64,000 bases of DNA, taken from Furcasterigmium furcatum (Eukaryota; Ascomycota; Sordariomycetes; Glomerellales; Plectosphaerellaceae). Location: contig BCIA01000004.1 of assembly GCA_001599815.1 (NCBI GenBank), forward strand, positions 3,870,082 through 3,934,081, written 5' to 3'. Position 1 is the stretch's first letter. Each line of letters starts with the position of its first letter. A model generated the notes under the pieces. The model saw only the letters and a program-made list of their open reading frames with translations, searched no databases and was not told the DNA's origin. The position numbers and the translations under genes were made by a program. Shown piece after piece: positions 44,936-55,903 of the stretch.

Positions 44936-46941
44936 ATCGGACGCAGCAGGTAGGTGTGGTGCATGCGTACGTAGATTGCAGTGAGGCTCTGGGCGTAGCA
45001 CAAGGAGAAGTTGCTTCGGATCGGGGGGCCCGCTCCGACATGACCATTGTCCACTCAGCCTCCATCGGTCCACTGTCGACCGACGTCCGATGGCTTAAGA
45101 CTAGATCCCGGTCGCCACGAGTCATGGCACTGCCGTCATGGAATGTCACGCAATTCAGGGTACATGCTAGTTATGGTCTCGCCGTGCTGGCGGACATCGG
45201 GGATCCTAACCTTTGCACGCTCTTACTTTCGTGGCCAGGGATCCTCGATCTCTGCTTGCGCAATGTCTCGGTAGCTACTCGGCATCAAGATAATTATCGG
45301 ATTCATAGAATGGCAAGCCCAGGACATTGAAACTTGGTGCAGAAAGGACAGGTCAGTTTGGCGAGCTTCGAAGGAGACGAGGGGGCGCAACTGCTCAATT
45401 AAACAAAGTCATGGTCGAGGAATCAAGCTCTTCGGTCCTCAATATGGCCCTGCCCTCGTCAGAACAGTGGTAGAGTGAATGGAGGTATTTTAGTGCCGCG
45501 CTGCTGGGATCCGCCCCTCCATGGAGACCACTCTGATCACTCTCGGGCCACCCGCGTCACCCTAGCCGTCATGATACGAGTAATCAACCTGCCTACCACC
45601 CTGCTCGTAGACCTAAAGCGGCGCGATGGGGTGACCGGCCGGGGGAGCATAATACGCAACTTTGGATGGATGGAGAGCCATCGGGGAGGATCCTCTCATG
45701 GCGTGCCACCAGGCCACCCTTGACCGGATGGACATCGGGCTCGATGCTATCTGCGAGATCCCCTCAGCACCTGGGATGGAGGCCGGAAAGCTCGTTCTTC
45801 TCAGGTAGCCCGATGCTTTTCAGTAGCTTTTCAAGCTTAAGTCCGCGGTGGAGCATTACAAGAGAATCGCGGAAATCAAGGTTTGCCAGGCGAGCAAGCA
45901 TGCCGGCGTCCAGTTCGCCAGCGGACACAGAACCCCATTGATGCCCAACTTCACCACAGTCTTCCTAACGTCATTATCGACAACCTAACCGTTCAGGAGC
46001 CTATTTTCTTCGAACGCTACCTAAAAGTTATCAACCGGGCTACCGACATGTGTGGCCGTTCGAGACTGTAGAGACGCAGAGCAGTTTGAGAACCAGGCTG
46101 TCCGATGACTGGACGTACGTCTACATCGCGGTTGTCTGCATTTACTTGACAGTGAAGAGTCTCAAGAATGGTCCGATTTATCAAACGACCACGGGCGATC
46201 TTCCCCGGCTCAGGCGAAGTACCCTAGCCTGCCTCGGCGATGCTCGATCCCACAACCCAGCTTCTTTCATCCATCCTGCTGGTGTTTTGGCATGATTAAA
46301 ATTAACATAACTCTCGAATTCATCCTGATGAATGTACAAGCAGCGCTGCTTCTATTTCGTGCTGACAGACTTCCCAAAAGTCTCCTGTACATCTGACGAC
46401 TGAACGTCACTGAGTAGGATACATGAACTTAGAAATCGAAAGCAAGACCCAATAAAGCTCTGGGTGCCAGTACTGCGCTTACCAGATTTGATTCTAGACC
46501 ATTTGCAACCGGGAACTGAGGTCATCGCATACCCTGCTTCGGCGGGGTCAAACCTCTGGGAACATTATTACGGACATGGATGGCTCAAGTTGCACCGGCA
46601 AACACCAAGCAGTCCCCCTTACTTCTCCGAGATCTTACGCCCGAGCCTACCTTACGGGGGCGGTTGGCCCCATCAGTTTCCATCGGAGCAGAGTCGCCCG
46701 ACGCTATGGTTTTAGTGCTCCCCTGGGGAAGCGTACCCCAGGCTTCCCCATACCCCAGGGCCCACGCGCCTCGTGAGACATCTCTGCTCCGATGGAATGG
46801 TTTTCCAAAGTTCAGAAATCTGCTGATTTCACCCCCGTGTCGCATCAAATATATATGGCCCTTCACCCCCGCCGATGAGCGCATTCAACTCATGCCTCAA
46901 CAGCTTTTTCATCACATGCATCAATAGTGCTTCTTGTCACG
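44936..46941. promoter_or_regulatory. Divergent Zn2Cys6 / sugar-porter upstream region
   Basis: 2.0 kb with no convincing gene. The segment nearest the transporter contains a 120-bp inverted-repeat element (46678-46797) and a TATATAT box at 46850-46856, about 90 bp before the transporter start. Confidence 0.45.
46678..46797. repeat. 120-bp inverted-repeat element with nested hairpin
   Basis: The ends are perfect 16-bp inverted repeats (TTCCATCGGAGCAGAG at 46678-46693, its complement at 46782-46797). Inside is a second perfect 9-bp inverted repeat (TGGGGAAGC, 46724-46732, and GCTTCCCCA, 46742-46750). The whole could extrude as a branched cruciform, or be a short MITE-like insertion. It lies 145-265 bp upstream of the sugar-porter start codon. 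Confidence 0.75.
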
Positions 46942-48820
46942 ATGGATACCAAAGATTCTGACTCCCCCTCGGTCGACGCTGTCTCGACATCCGGCAAAGA
47001 ACTTCGCGAGCTCGGAAACACCGAGGATGGCGAGGTCCTGGAGAGCAGATATGCGGGTAAGCTTGAACGAACGACCTGTCTGCTCTGTTGTGTGTTGGGG
47101 TGCTGATCGAGCCGTGCAGGTCTGTCGCGCTGGGCTTCGGTTAAGACGTTTCGAAATGCTGTGCTCTTCTGCATGATCCTGAACTGGGCAGCAATGAATG
47201 ATGGTGTAAGTACCAGATAATGCCTTTGAAAGACTCCCCAGGCCTGATCCTGACGTCTCGTATAGTTCCAGCAGCAGGTTCCGGGAAACGTCATTCCGAT
47301 GCCGGCGTTCATTCGCCAAATGGCTGATACCACTGTCAATGGCGAACCGGCCGTCAGCGCCAGGACTGTCTCTTTCTGGCAGGGCTTTGCCGAGATGACC
47401 AAAACCGTGGGCATGTTCGCTGGAGGGTGGTTTGCTGACCGCCTTGGCCGGAAGGGAGCCATGATTTCCGCCATTATCATCCTGTTCGGTGGCTCGACCG
47501 CTGAGATCACGGCTCACAACTGGCAGACCTGGCTGGTGGGCGCCATGCTCATCCGCCTGGGTGTCGGCCTGGCTCAGTCAGTTCTGGTCGTGTACATCTC
47601 GGAACTCTCCCCGCATCAGATCCGAGGCTTCATGATCGGTAGCTACCAGCTCTTCATCGGTCTGGGCCAGCTCATCTGCGCCGTTGCCACCCAGCTGGTG
47701 GTGACCCAGAGACCGACAGAATGGAAGCCCCTTATCGCTACCGAATATCTGTTCACCGGCGTCTTGGCCATCCTTATCTGGTTTGTCCCAGAGTCCCACA
47801 TCTATTACGCTCGCAAGGGCGACCACGAGAAGGCGAAGCGATCCATGCTCAAGCTATACGGGTACGCCCCGGGCTACGACCTAGAGTACGAATACCGCGT
47901 TGTCCAGCACGGCATTCTCGCCGAGCAGGAGCTCAACCAGCACGGCAAGAGCAAGTTCTTCGAGATCTTCCAGGGACTTAACTGGCGCCGGACGTTGGCA
48001 GGCTGCGTCGGTATCTGCAGTCAGTGGGCGGCCGGTGCCCCTATTGTCTTCTCCTACTCGACATACTTCTTCGCCGTTGCTGGTCTCGAGAACCCCTTCC
48101 TCGTAACTATCATCACCTTTGTTCTGCTGATTGTCTCGATCTTCTGCGCCCTGATCGCATGCGAGCACATTGGACGCAGACCTCTTCTTATCGGGGGCTG
48201 TGTGCTCATGTTCCTTTTCAACATCGGGCTGGGTTCTACTGGGTTCTTCGAAGGGCGAGCTTCCGACAGAGCAGCTCTGGGATTCCTGTTGCTGTGGGTC
48301 ATTAGCTACGGTCTCTCCGCCGGACCGATCGGCTTCGTTGCGGCTGGAGAAACTTCGACGCCTCGACTGAGAGCCCAGACAACCTCTTTCAACCTGGGCT
48401 GCTATGGTATTGGATTGTACGTCACCTTTGGCGCTTCCCCTTTATGCTTGGTCTGAATCATCTGACAATTTCCCAGTGTCATCTTCCAGTGGACCATCTC
48501 GTACATGATCAGCCCCGATGCTGCTGATCTCGGAGTCAAGGCGGTCTACGTGTGGGCCGGCATGCTGGTTCCCACGACAGTTCTCCTTTACTTGTATTAC
48601 CCCGAAGTAAGTAATAAGCTTCGGCTCCTCGAATTGGGCATGCTGACAAGATGAATAGACCTACGGCCGCACCTACTGGGAGCTCGATGAGCTCTACGAG
48701 CGCAAGATCCCTGCTTGGAAGTTCAAGAGCACGCCCACCCTTGCCGAGAACAGAGGTTTCAAGAAGCATAAAGGGGCGGTGGCCGCGAATTCTGCTCCCA
48801 TGGAGCAGTCCACCGTGTGA
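46942..48820 (+). CDS. MFS sugar porter (hexose/alpha-glucoside type)
   Basis: Predicted 547-residue, 12-TM plasma-membrane sugar/H+ symporter. Exons are 46942-47056, 47120-47205, 47266-48416, 48477-48606 and 48659-48820. Family marks: GGWFADRLGRKG (loop 2-3), the SELSPHQIRGFMIGSYQLFIGLG region, PESHIYYARKG, IGRRPLLIGG and a central LNWRRTLAGC. It resembles maltose/alpha-glucoside- or polyol-type members more than high-affinity glucose carriers. The N terminus is hydrophilic and Asp/Ser-rich. The TATATAT box at 46850-46856 and the inverted-repeat element lie upstream. Neighbouring kinase and SDR genes suggest it imports a polyol or ketose. Confidence 0.94.
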
Positions 48821-49443
48821 TAGGCTCGGCAGAGATTCAAGCCAAGAAGCCTCTTCAAGCTTCATGGCGGGTTTAGGTACCATGAGCAATCTCCTTATGA
48901 GCACTCAGTAGTTCGCTTTGAAATGGAACAGCTTCGATCTTTACACACATTTGAAGTCGTGAGCCTGTCGAGAAAAAGCCGTGACCATGAAGGAAGGCTC
49001 ATAGCCGCCGTGTGGATCTTCAATTGTGTTAATGTTGGCAATGGTCGGTTCACAATTTGTACTCTTCCAGGGCCGCCGTGCACCACGTATACAGAGGGCT
49101 TTGGACTCGGTCGAGTGATGAGTCGCGTACGTCAACCCAGATCTGGCATTTCCCTGCGAATCGTGGAACAATTTGCCATCTTGTTCCTCTCAGATCAGAC
49201 TTCATCATGGTACTGCAATGACTACGGCGCTGCTTTCGTGTCGGGCGACTGTTCCCCGTCTGCCCCGCGAGGGGCCCCGGGTTGGGGTCCATCGGCGGAG
49301 CACTGTTGCCGACTGGGCCACGCGCAGCCTGAACCAACGCCGCCCCGTCCGACAACTAGCATGGTCCGTTCCACAGGCTAACTTTTCAGGGGTCTTCCAT
49401 CATTGAAGGAGTTTGAGACGACCATGTGGCTCCAGGGAGAACA
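48821..49443. other. Convergent 3' region, sugar porter / kinase
   Basis: 623 bp between convergent stop codons. No gene or element is seen. Confidence 0.4.
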
Positions 49444-50288
49444 TCAGTTGATTATGCGCACATCGGGCTCTATCAAATTACGCCGAATCAGGTCACCATT
49501 CGGTAGATCATTTGCTTCCACCCGAGATATCGCTTCTTCCCTGGTGCTTGAAATGCCTGCAGCCAGATGTCTAACCACCAGCCGCTCCCTCGCGATGTCA
49601 GAGGGCACATCGACGAACCACCTTTGCGCGTATTAGCGACAACCACGCGGACAGACATGAAAGCTCAGTATGATGAGCTAAGAGTGCAGACGTACTTCTC
49701 CTGAGCGAGGCTCGCAATTTCGCTCCAGGGTTCTTGCGAGAACAGGGTGTAATTGCCCTCGACAACCACGGCCCTACATCTGGAGCTGAGAGCAGTGGCA
49801 TCGGGGACCGGATCACCCACGGCATGATCGAAACCGGGTGCGGTGATTTCATATTCGGACTCGGTGCCCTCTGTGACGGGCATCTGCTTCAAGCGTCTGA
49901 CCAGCTCGACGAATCTTTGGGCGTCGAACGTGAACGGGGCACCTCGTCTTCGGAATGCTTCGTCGGGATCGCTGAACGTAGATAGGGTGGCTTTGGTGTA
50001 GTGGAAGCCATCCTGGATGGTGAAAAGGTTAACGACTCATATGATCTCCCGATCAAACGAAGTGAGGAAAAGACGCACCATTGGCAGAACTGCCACGTCG
50101 TTTATGCCGTCTTGTGAGAGTTTTGAGATGAGGGCCGAAGAAACAGTGGACTTTCCCGAACCCGGAACCCCGGCCAAGGCGAAGATGATGCGCGTCTTCT
50201 TCTCAGACTTCTTCTGGGCCTGTAGTAGACTTTCCACTCGCTCAGCTAAAGTCGCGATGGTGTCGCTCAGGTCAAGTGGCGGCGCCAT
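49444..50288 (-). CDS. P-loop sugar/nucleoside kinase (FrcK/uridine kinase-like)
   Basis: Predicted 234-residue cytosolic kinase of the phosphoribulokinase/uridine-kinase superfamily. Minus-strand exons are 50288-50079, 50012-49696 and 49621-49444. Walker A is AGVPGSGKST (about 40-49). DGFHYTKATL directly after intron 1 is the substrate-binding DGFH motif, and VVVEGNYTLF matches the EGNY block of bacterial FrcK (fructose transport system kinase) and fungal Yfh7-type proteins. The lid contains ARERLVVRHL and SRVEANDLPNG. An in-frame ATG at 50315 is an alternative start. It shares a 356-bp divergent promoter with the SOU-type SDR, so phosphorylation of a ketose made by the adjacent dehydrogenases is the simplest role. 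Confidence 0.87.
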
Positions 50289-50644
50289 GGTGTTTGGTTC
50301 CTGACTGCACACCAAAATCCGGCAGGGAACGCTCGCAGCTGTATACTTAAGCGGCAGGACTCCTTTGAAGCTCGTTGACGCAGCGCCAGGCCCGCCAAAG
50401 GCTCCGCCAGGGGCGTTGGGGATTGCTAAAGTCGGCCCGGTCTAGTGCTGTAGCTCCGCCCACATCGGTCCAGAGTGCTCCGACGCGGGGTGCTTCGGGC
50501 GGGACTGATTTTTGCGTCAGGGTCTCTCATTAATAACGAAGACGACGCAATAGGAAGAAGAGTAACCTCTGCGATTTCAACATTTTCGTTTTCATTTCTC
50601 TACTCTCGGTTTCTAGGAGGATACACACCTTTGACGTTTCCAAC
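50289..50644. promoter_or_regulatory. Divergent kinase / SDR promoter
   Basis: 356-bp shared upstream region between the P-loop kinase and the SOU-type SDR, compatible with co-regulation. No confident motif is identified. Confidence 0.45.
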
Positions 50645-51700
50645 ATGTCTATGACGTTCGAGAACTGCGCTGAGGTCCGCGCTGGCTTCCCTCGCCCCTT
50701 TCCCAACACGCCCAGCAATGTGCTTGAGCAGCTGAGCATGAAGGGGAAGGTGGCTGTCGTCACCGGCGCAGCTGATGGCATTGGGTTGGCCGTGTCCGAG
50801 GGCCTCGCCGAAGTAGGGGCCAGTGTCGCCATGCTCTACAACTCGTGAGTTTTACCAACCGTGCGACATTGCCTTCAAGGCTAATGCGCCGCGAATTCAG
50901 AAATGATGCCGCGATCCAAAGAGCAAAGAGCCTGTCCGAGACGCATGGGGTCAAGACTGCCGCGTACAAAGTTGACGGTGAGTCTGCGCATCCAGCGACG
51001 TAGGGTGATGCAGGTAGCTGACATTCGCAGTATCCGACGAGACGGCGGTTCAGGATGCGATCAAGAAGATCGCCAGTGACTTTGGCCGAATTGACGTGTT
51101 CATCGCCAATGCAGGTATGCTGAGGACGCGCCTCACCACTCGACCTGATTTCTGACCTCACAACAGGCATGGCCATATCGAAACCCATCCTCGAGCAGAC
51201 CCTCGATGAATACCGCAAGCAAATGTCTGTCAATGGTACGTGTTCCCATTATCCACGGCAGTAGGGGTGGATGCAGGACTGACTCGATCCTTTCCACAGT
51301 TGACGGCGTCGTCTTCGCCGCCAAATACGTCGGCGAGGTGTTCAAGAGCCAGGGCTTCGGCAACCTCATCATCACCTCCAGCATGAGCGCCCACATCGTT
51401 AACGTCCCTACCGATCAACCCGTCTACAACGCCACCAAGGCGTTCGTGACACACTTTGGAAAGTCTCTGGCTCGGGAATGGCGCGAGTTTGCGAGAGTGA
51501 ACATCGTGTCCCCTGGCTTCTTTGACACCAAGATGGGAGCTAGCCCCCTGGCTATCAACGAGGCCTACCGCATGTCCGCGTTCGGCAGGCAGGGACACGT
51601 CAAGGAGATCAAGGGTCTTTACGTCTACTTAGCTAGCGATTGCTCGACTTATATGACCGGCAGCGACATCCTCATTGACGGCGGCTACGTCCTGCCGTGA
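50645..51700 (+). CDS. SDR, sorbose reductase/mannitol dehydrogenase (SOU) type
   Basis: Predicted 276-residue classical SDR. Exons are 50645-50844, 50901-50977, 51031-51114, 51167-51235 and 51300-51700. Motifs: TGAADGIG (40-47), IANAG (117-121), Ser171/173 and YNATK with Tyr186/Lys190. The C-terminal ASDCSTYMTGSDILIDGG tail is shared with the SDR at 12513-13432, marking both as members of the fungal MtDH/SOU group (NADP-dependent ketose-polyol interconversion). The N-terminal FPRPFPNTPSNVLEQL extension is typical of sorbose-reductase-like members. Four short introns, against two in the paralogue at other positions, indicate an old duplication. Confidence 0.92.
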
Positions 51701-52363
51701 GGAAGAGACGCGCGGTGGAAGACTAGTACAATGATATGAATAGAACCTCATTCATAGACACGTTTCCAATTCATGACTTGGAGCCTACAGGTTTTACTGC
51801 TAGAACGTGAGGCGAGAGTCATCTGAAACCGTGCTGATTGTCATCCATCTCAAAGAAATGCCTTTCCTCAGCTGATCCTTACCCCGAACCGTTTCCCCTT
51901 CACGTGTCAACCTGCATACGAAGTGCCCCATAGCAGCGCTCGCTCTTTTGTGGAAGAGATCGCTGGACCCCTCATGCAGAACCACAGTAGTAGACATCCA
52001 CCACACATCCCGTCGGAGTTCTGTACGCCGACGGACTGACGTATTGGTAACAAGGCCATCGGGGAGTTCCACTCCGCCAGCGCCAGGCGGCCCGCCTAGA
52101 CCCTCCAGACGCGCCAGCACCTCGGTCCTGTAGCTCGGTGCTGTGGGTAGCTCCAATGTCGCCGTGCATATGCATCTGGTCAATTATCGGGATGCTGCAC
52201 CCCGATGTCAAGAGACTAATGAGCAGAACTACAGCTCCTAGACTGCTTCTTAAGAAAACAGTCCTGGGAAGTCCTTTCAGAACCACATGCACTTTCGTCT
52301 TACATCCGTCTGTTCTCGTCTCGCACCTACCCCCGAAGCTCGCATCACCAGCGCAGAACCACC
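51701..52363. other. Non-coding gap between two same-strand SDR genes
   Basis: 663 bp containing the promoter of the downstream SDR. No distinctive element is seen. Confidence 0.4.
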
Positions 52364-53275
52364 ATGACCGTCCCCGCCGAACTACCAGGGCGCGACGCTC
52401 TGGCAGCCCGCTCGATCCCTTCGATGATCTTCAGCGACGGTAGCGCAGCGTCTCTTACACCCCCGCCTGCCACCGTCAGGCATGCCGACCCCGCCGCGGC
52501 ATCCCGAGAAAGGTTCTCGGTGCAAGGAAACGCAGTCGTCACTGGGGGCGCAGGCACGCTAGGCTTGACATCCTGCGAGGCCCTCTTAGACCACGGGCTC
52601 CAGGGCCTCATGATTTTCGACGCGAATATCGAAGACAGCAAGGAAGCCATCGCGCGACTCCGGGCCAAGTTTCCAGCCACCCAGATCCTGGCCCGGAAAG
52701 TCGACGTCACGGATGAGACGGGCGTCAACAATGCCATGGAGGAAACCGTCCGCCTTCTCGGCTCCGTGGACCACGTCGTGTGCTTCGTCGGCGTCGTCGG
52801 CTGCGTCGAGTCTCTCGAGATGCCGATTTCACAGTGGAGAAAGGTCCTGGACATCAACACCACGGGGTCGTTCATCTGCGCTCAAGCCGGAGCGCGGCAG
52901 ATGGTCAAGCAGGGAACCAAAGGGTCCATCACCTTCATCGCGTCCATCTCTGGCCACCGGGTCAACTACCCCCAGCCCCAAGCCGCATACAACGTCAGCA
53001 AGTCGGCACTTCTGATGCTCAAGAGCTGTCTGGCGGCGGAGTGGGCAAGATACGGTATCAGGACGAACAGCATCAGCCCCGGTTACATGGACACGATCCT
53101 CAACGAAGGAGACGGAATAGCCTGGCACCGCAAGATTTGGGCCGAGAGGAACCCGACTGGAAGGATGGGGTCTCCCTCGGAATTGACGGGTACGGTCGTG
53201 CTCTTGGCCAGCAGCGCGGGCAGTTACATAAACGGCGCAGATATCGTCGTTGACGGAGGCGGAATCGTGGTCTGA
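52364..53275 (+). CDS. SDR, D-arabinitol 2-dehydrogenase-like
   Basis: Predicted 303-residue intronless SDR. A hydrophilic N-terminal extension of about 50 residues precedes the Rossmann fold. Motifs: TGGAGTLG (60-67), Ser194/196 and YNVSK with Tyr209/Lys213. The blocks GHRVNYPQPQAAYNVSK, WARYGIRTNSISPGYMDT and SYINGADIVVDGGG are characteristic of fungal NAD-dependent D-arabinitol 2-dehydrogenase (D-arabinitol to D-ribulose). The usual NNAG motif is replaced by FVGVVG (141-146), an unusual change in the beta-4 strand that stabilises the fold. With the kinase at 49444-50288 it could channel D-arabinitol to ribulose phosphate; this pathway is inferred. Confidence 0.9.
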   Translation: MTVPAELPGRDALAARSIPSMIFSDGSAASLTPPPATVRHADPAAASRERFSVQGNAVVTGGAGTLGLTSCEALLDHGLQGLMIFDANIEDSKEAIARLRAKFPATQILARKVDVTDETGVNNAMEETVRLLGSVDHVVCFVGVVGCVESLEMPISQWRKVLDINTTGSFICAQAGARQMVKQGTKGSITFIASISGHRVNYPQPQAAYNVSKSALLMLKSCLAAEWARYGIRTNSISPGYMDTILNEGDGIAWHRKIWAERNPTGRMGSPSELTGTVVLLASSAGSYINGADIVVDGGGIVV

Positions 53276-54502
53276 CGAGGCTCTGCAGAGACTGCAAGAT
53301 ATAAATATAAACTTGGTAGCATCAGCTTGCACATCATAGATCCGTTTACAAGCTTGCTGCATGTGCCTGGTCCGGCTTCCATGTCGGTGCTCAATTCGAG
53401 CCACAATACCCGGACAAAAATAGAAAAAGCCAACTTTTCAGCAGGGGCAAGTCAAGCAAAAGAAATCTTACCGTATGAATGGATCCTGTATTACCAAGAA
53501 GCCGTTCTCCTTGTGGCACACACCCGCCGACTAAGCTTCCGAAGTCCTTCAGAGTCCGAACCTATTTCCAGCCCAGAGTCTTTCCCAGAAAGATGCTTCA
53601 AGAGTACAACATACGTTCATATATGGACACCAAATTTAAAACCCTTCCAGTCTTTAGGGACCGAGGGCTTATGAGTCCAGCATTCTATTTGCAGACACTG
53701 TTGGGCACAAGGTGAGAGTACAACTCAGCTCTGCCCTTTTATATCATTAAGTTGGGCTGTCGGGCAGTTATATACTTATAGATCCGACAGTGAGCCTTTC
53801 CAGAGCGTGGGATCAAGCTGTTCTAGGGTTGAGGAGCTCGGTTCCGCCCCGTTGTCAGCCGGTCTTCGGCCTAGAGAGAGGGTTTTCGTGTTGAAGAGAA
53901 ATCGAAAGTTCGAATCCAGCTTTTGCGGTCTTGGTAGGGAGTAATGAATTGACAATAATGTCTGACTTCGCATTGCAAGCTTTTTGGGATGCTGGGTCTG
54001 GCTTGAAGTTGGGTGCCCGTTCACCCATCAGATGAGCGGGAGGCCTCAAGAGACAAGTCGCCTTGAATCCATGCCGCTCTTTGGAAGCATAGAAATGAAT
54101 ATCAAATTTTCATGTCAAGAGTATGTGACCTGCCGGGAAGTCCAAGGGCCGTCTCGGGCCTCCTGAACTCATGCCGAGTCCGTGGTCTCCGGTTCCGGAG
54201 CCGATGGCCAACCACATCAAAGCCCAGAGCAATGAAGCGATCAAAATGTCACCATATATGTAAAAAGTTGCCGAGATGAGAATCAATGTGCGATATCCAG
54301 TCACCGATTCGGTGTTGTTTGCTTGGCACACCAGGAAGGATACTGATCTCTGCATTGCATGCTTGTTGTTAAAGGGCGTGGCCCTCCCCACGCCTTGCAA
54401 GCCTCTTCACACCCATTAAAACATGTTTTGCATCCCGTTTCATTAAAAGATAATTTGCAAAGGTCATTCCTATGATACCTCAACACTCTATCACAAGCAA
54501 CA
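53276..54502. other. Non-coding gap
   Basis: 1.23 kb, more A/T-rich than its neighbours, without a recognised gene. It carries the upstream region of the MFS gene at 54503. Confidence 0.4.
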
Positions 54503-55903
54503 ATGGTCGCCCGTACGGAACCAAACGAGCAGGCCGGATCATCGACCGAGCCGCCGGTTGGGGATCCAATTCTCATGGCCGATCAAGAGGCCGGTCCAAC
54601 AGAAGCCCAAGAGAAAGTCGAAGACACTGAGGAAAACGGAGAGCCTCTGATGCCTTTGGAAACGGGCTTTCTCGCCTGGTCGCAGGTCCTGGCCGGGATG
54701 CTGGGAAATTGCATGGCCTGGGGCAATCCCACGACCTTCGGCGTCTACCAGCTTCACTACGAAGAGACGCTTCACCTCCCATCGTCGCAGGTCAGCTGGA
54801 TAGGCAGTGTCCAGATTTTCATCATCTTCCTTCTCTGCGCAGTATCAGGCAGGCTCGCCGACGCCGGCTATGCGAGAACAACAGTATGCGCCGGCACGTT
54901 CTTGTCCGTCTTTGGCATCTTCATGACCAGCCTGGCAACGGAGTACTGGCAGATCTTCCTGGCCCAGGGAGTTTGTACGGGCATTGGCCTTGGTCTTGTG
55001 TTCATGCCCTGCGTCAGCGTCATCAGCTCGTACTTCTACAAGCGACGACCATTCGTTCTCGCCGTTGCTGCCACAGGTTCAGGTTTCGGCGCGGTCGCAT
55101 TCCCAGCTCTCGTTCAGTATCTGACCCCGGTCATCGGATTCCCATGGGCTGTCAGATGCCACGCCTTTCTGGCACTTCTTGTTGCTGGTTCGGAGTGCCT
55201 CCTCCTTCGACCTCGTCTCGCAGGCCGAAAGAGGGGCGCGCTCTTCGAATGGGATGCCTTCACGGAGCCATCCTTCTTTCTCTTCTCGGCCGGAACTTTC
55301 CTCTACTTCTGGGTGCTATTTTTTGGGTACTTTTATGTGAGTCAAAGGCCACTTTGGAGATGTTTCAAGGCTCCCATGCTGACAGCAAAGATCAACACGT
55401 ACGCCAGGAACATCATCGGATTTGACGTAACATCCTCGGTGCAACTCCTCCTGATCACCAACGCCGTGGGCATCCCAGTTCGACCCATCGCAGGCTGGCT
55501 GGCCAACAATGTCGTGGGGCCCATCAACACCTACGTTCTCTCCATGTTCGTCTTCTGCTCCATGCAGTTCGCCTGGATGGGCGTGCAAGACCGCGCCAGG
55601 ATGTATGCCTTTGCCGTCTTCTACGGCATCGCGGGTGCCGTAACGCAAGGGATCTTCATCGGCGCCCTAGCCAGCTTGACCAAAGACCCAGCCAAGATGG
55701 GTGCTCGATCTGGGATTGTTTACCTGGTCTCTGCGTTTGCGACGATGGCCGGGCCTCCAACTGCAGGAGCCATCATCGACAGGTCCGGTGGCGACTACTT
55801 CTGGGCGCAGGTTTGGGCTGGCATCGTGGTCGCCTTGGCTGCTGGGTGCTTGGCTGCGTCAAGATATTGGACGACTGGGCTGGTATGGCGTGTGAAGGTT
55901 TAG
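54503..55903 (+). CDS. MFS transporter, monocarboxylate (MCT/Mch)-type
   Basis: Predicted 448-residue, 12-TM transporter of the monocarboxylate-porter-like family. Exons are 54503-55336 and 55391-55903. The 54-nt intron (GTGAGT donor, GCTGACAG branch, AAAG acceptor) is in frame without a stop; removing it joins GYFY to INTYARNIIGFD, the expected TM7 sequence. The N terminus is a long acidic cytosolic tail (EAQEKVEDTEENGEP). TM1 carries the family pattern GFLAWSQVLAGMLGNCMAWG with the NPTTFGVYQ block. Substrates in the family include carboxylates and riboflavin; the true substrate here is unknown. It ends the second sugar/polyol gene run. Confidence 0.92.
   Translation: MVARTEPNEQAGSSTEPPVGDPILMADQEAGPTEAQEKVEDTEENGEPLMPLETGFLAWSQVLAGMLGNCMAWGNPTTFGVYQLHYEETLHLPSSQVSWIGSVQIFIIFLLCAVSGRLADAGYARTTVCAGTFLSVFGIFMTSLATEYWQIFLAQGVCTGIGLGLVFMPCVSVISSYFYKRRPFVLAVAATGSGFGAVAFPALVQYLTPVIGFPWAVRCHAFLALLVAGSECLLLRPRLAGRKRGALFEWDAFTEPSFFLFSAGTFLYFWVLFFGYFYVSQRPLWRCFKAPMLTAKINTYARNIIGFDVTSSVQLLLITNAVGIPVRPIAGWLANNVVGPINTYVLSMFVFCSMQFAWMGVQDRARMYAFAVFYGIAGAVTQGIFIGALASLTKDPAKMGARSGIVYLVSAFATMAGPPTAGAIIDRSGGDYFWAQVWAGIVVALAAGCLAASRYWTTGLVWRVKV

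Noticed and set aside
53908..53917. GTTCGAATCC, a tRNA B-box-like sequence
   Set aside because: The flanking bases do not form a T-stem and no cloverleaf can be drawn around it.
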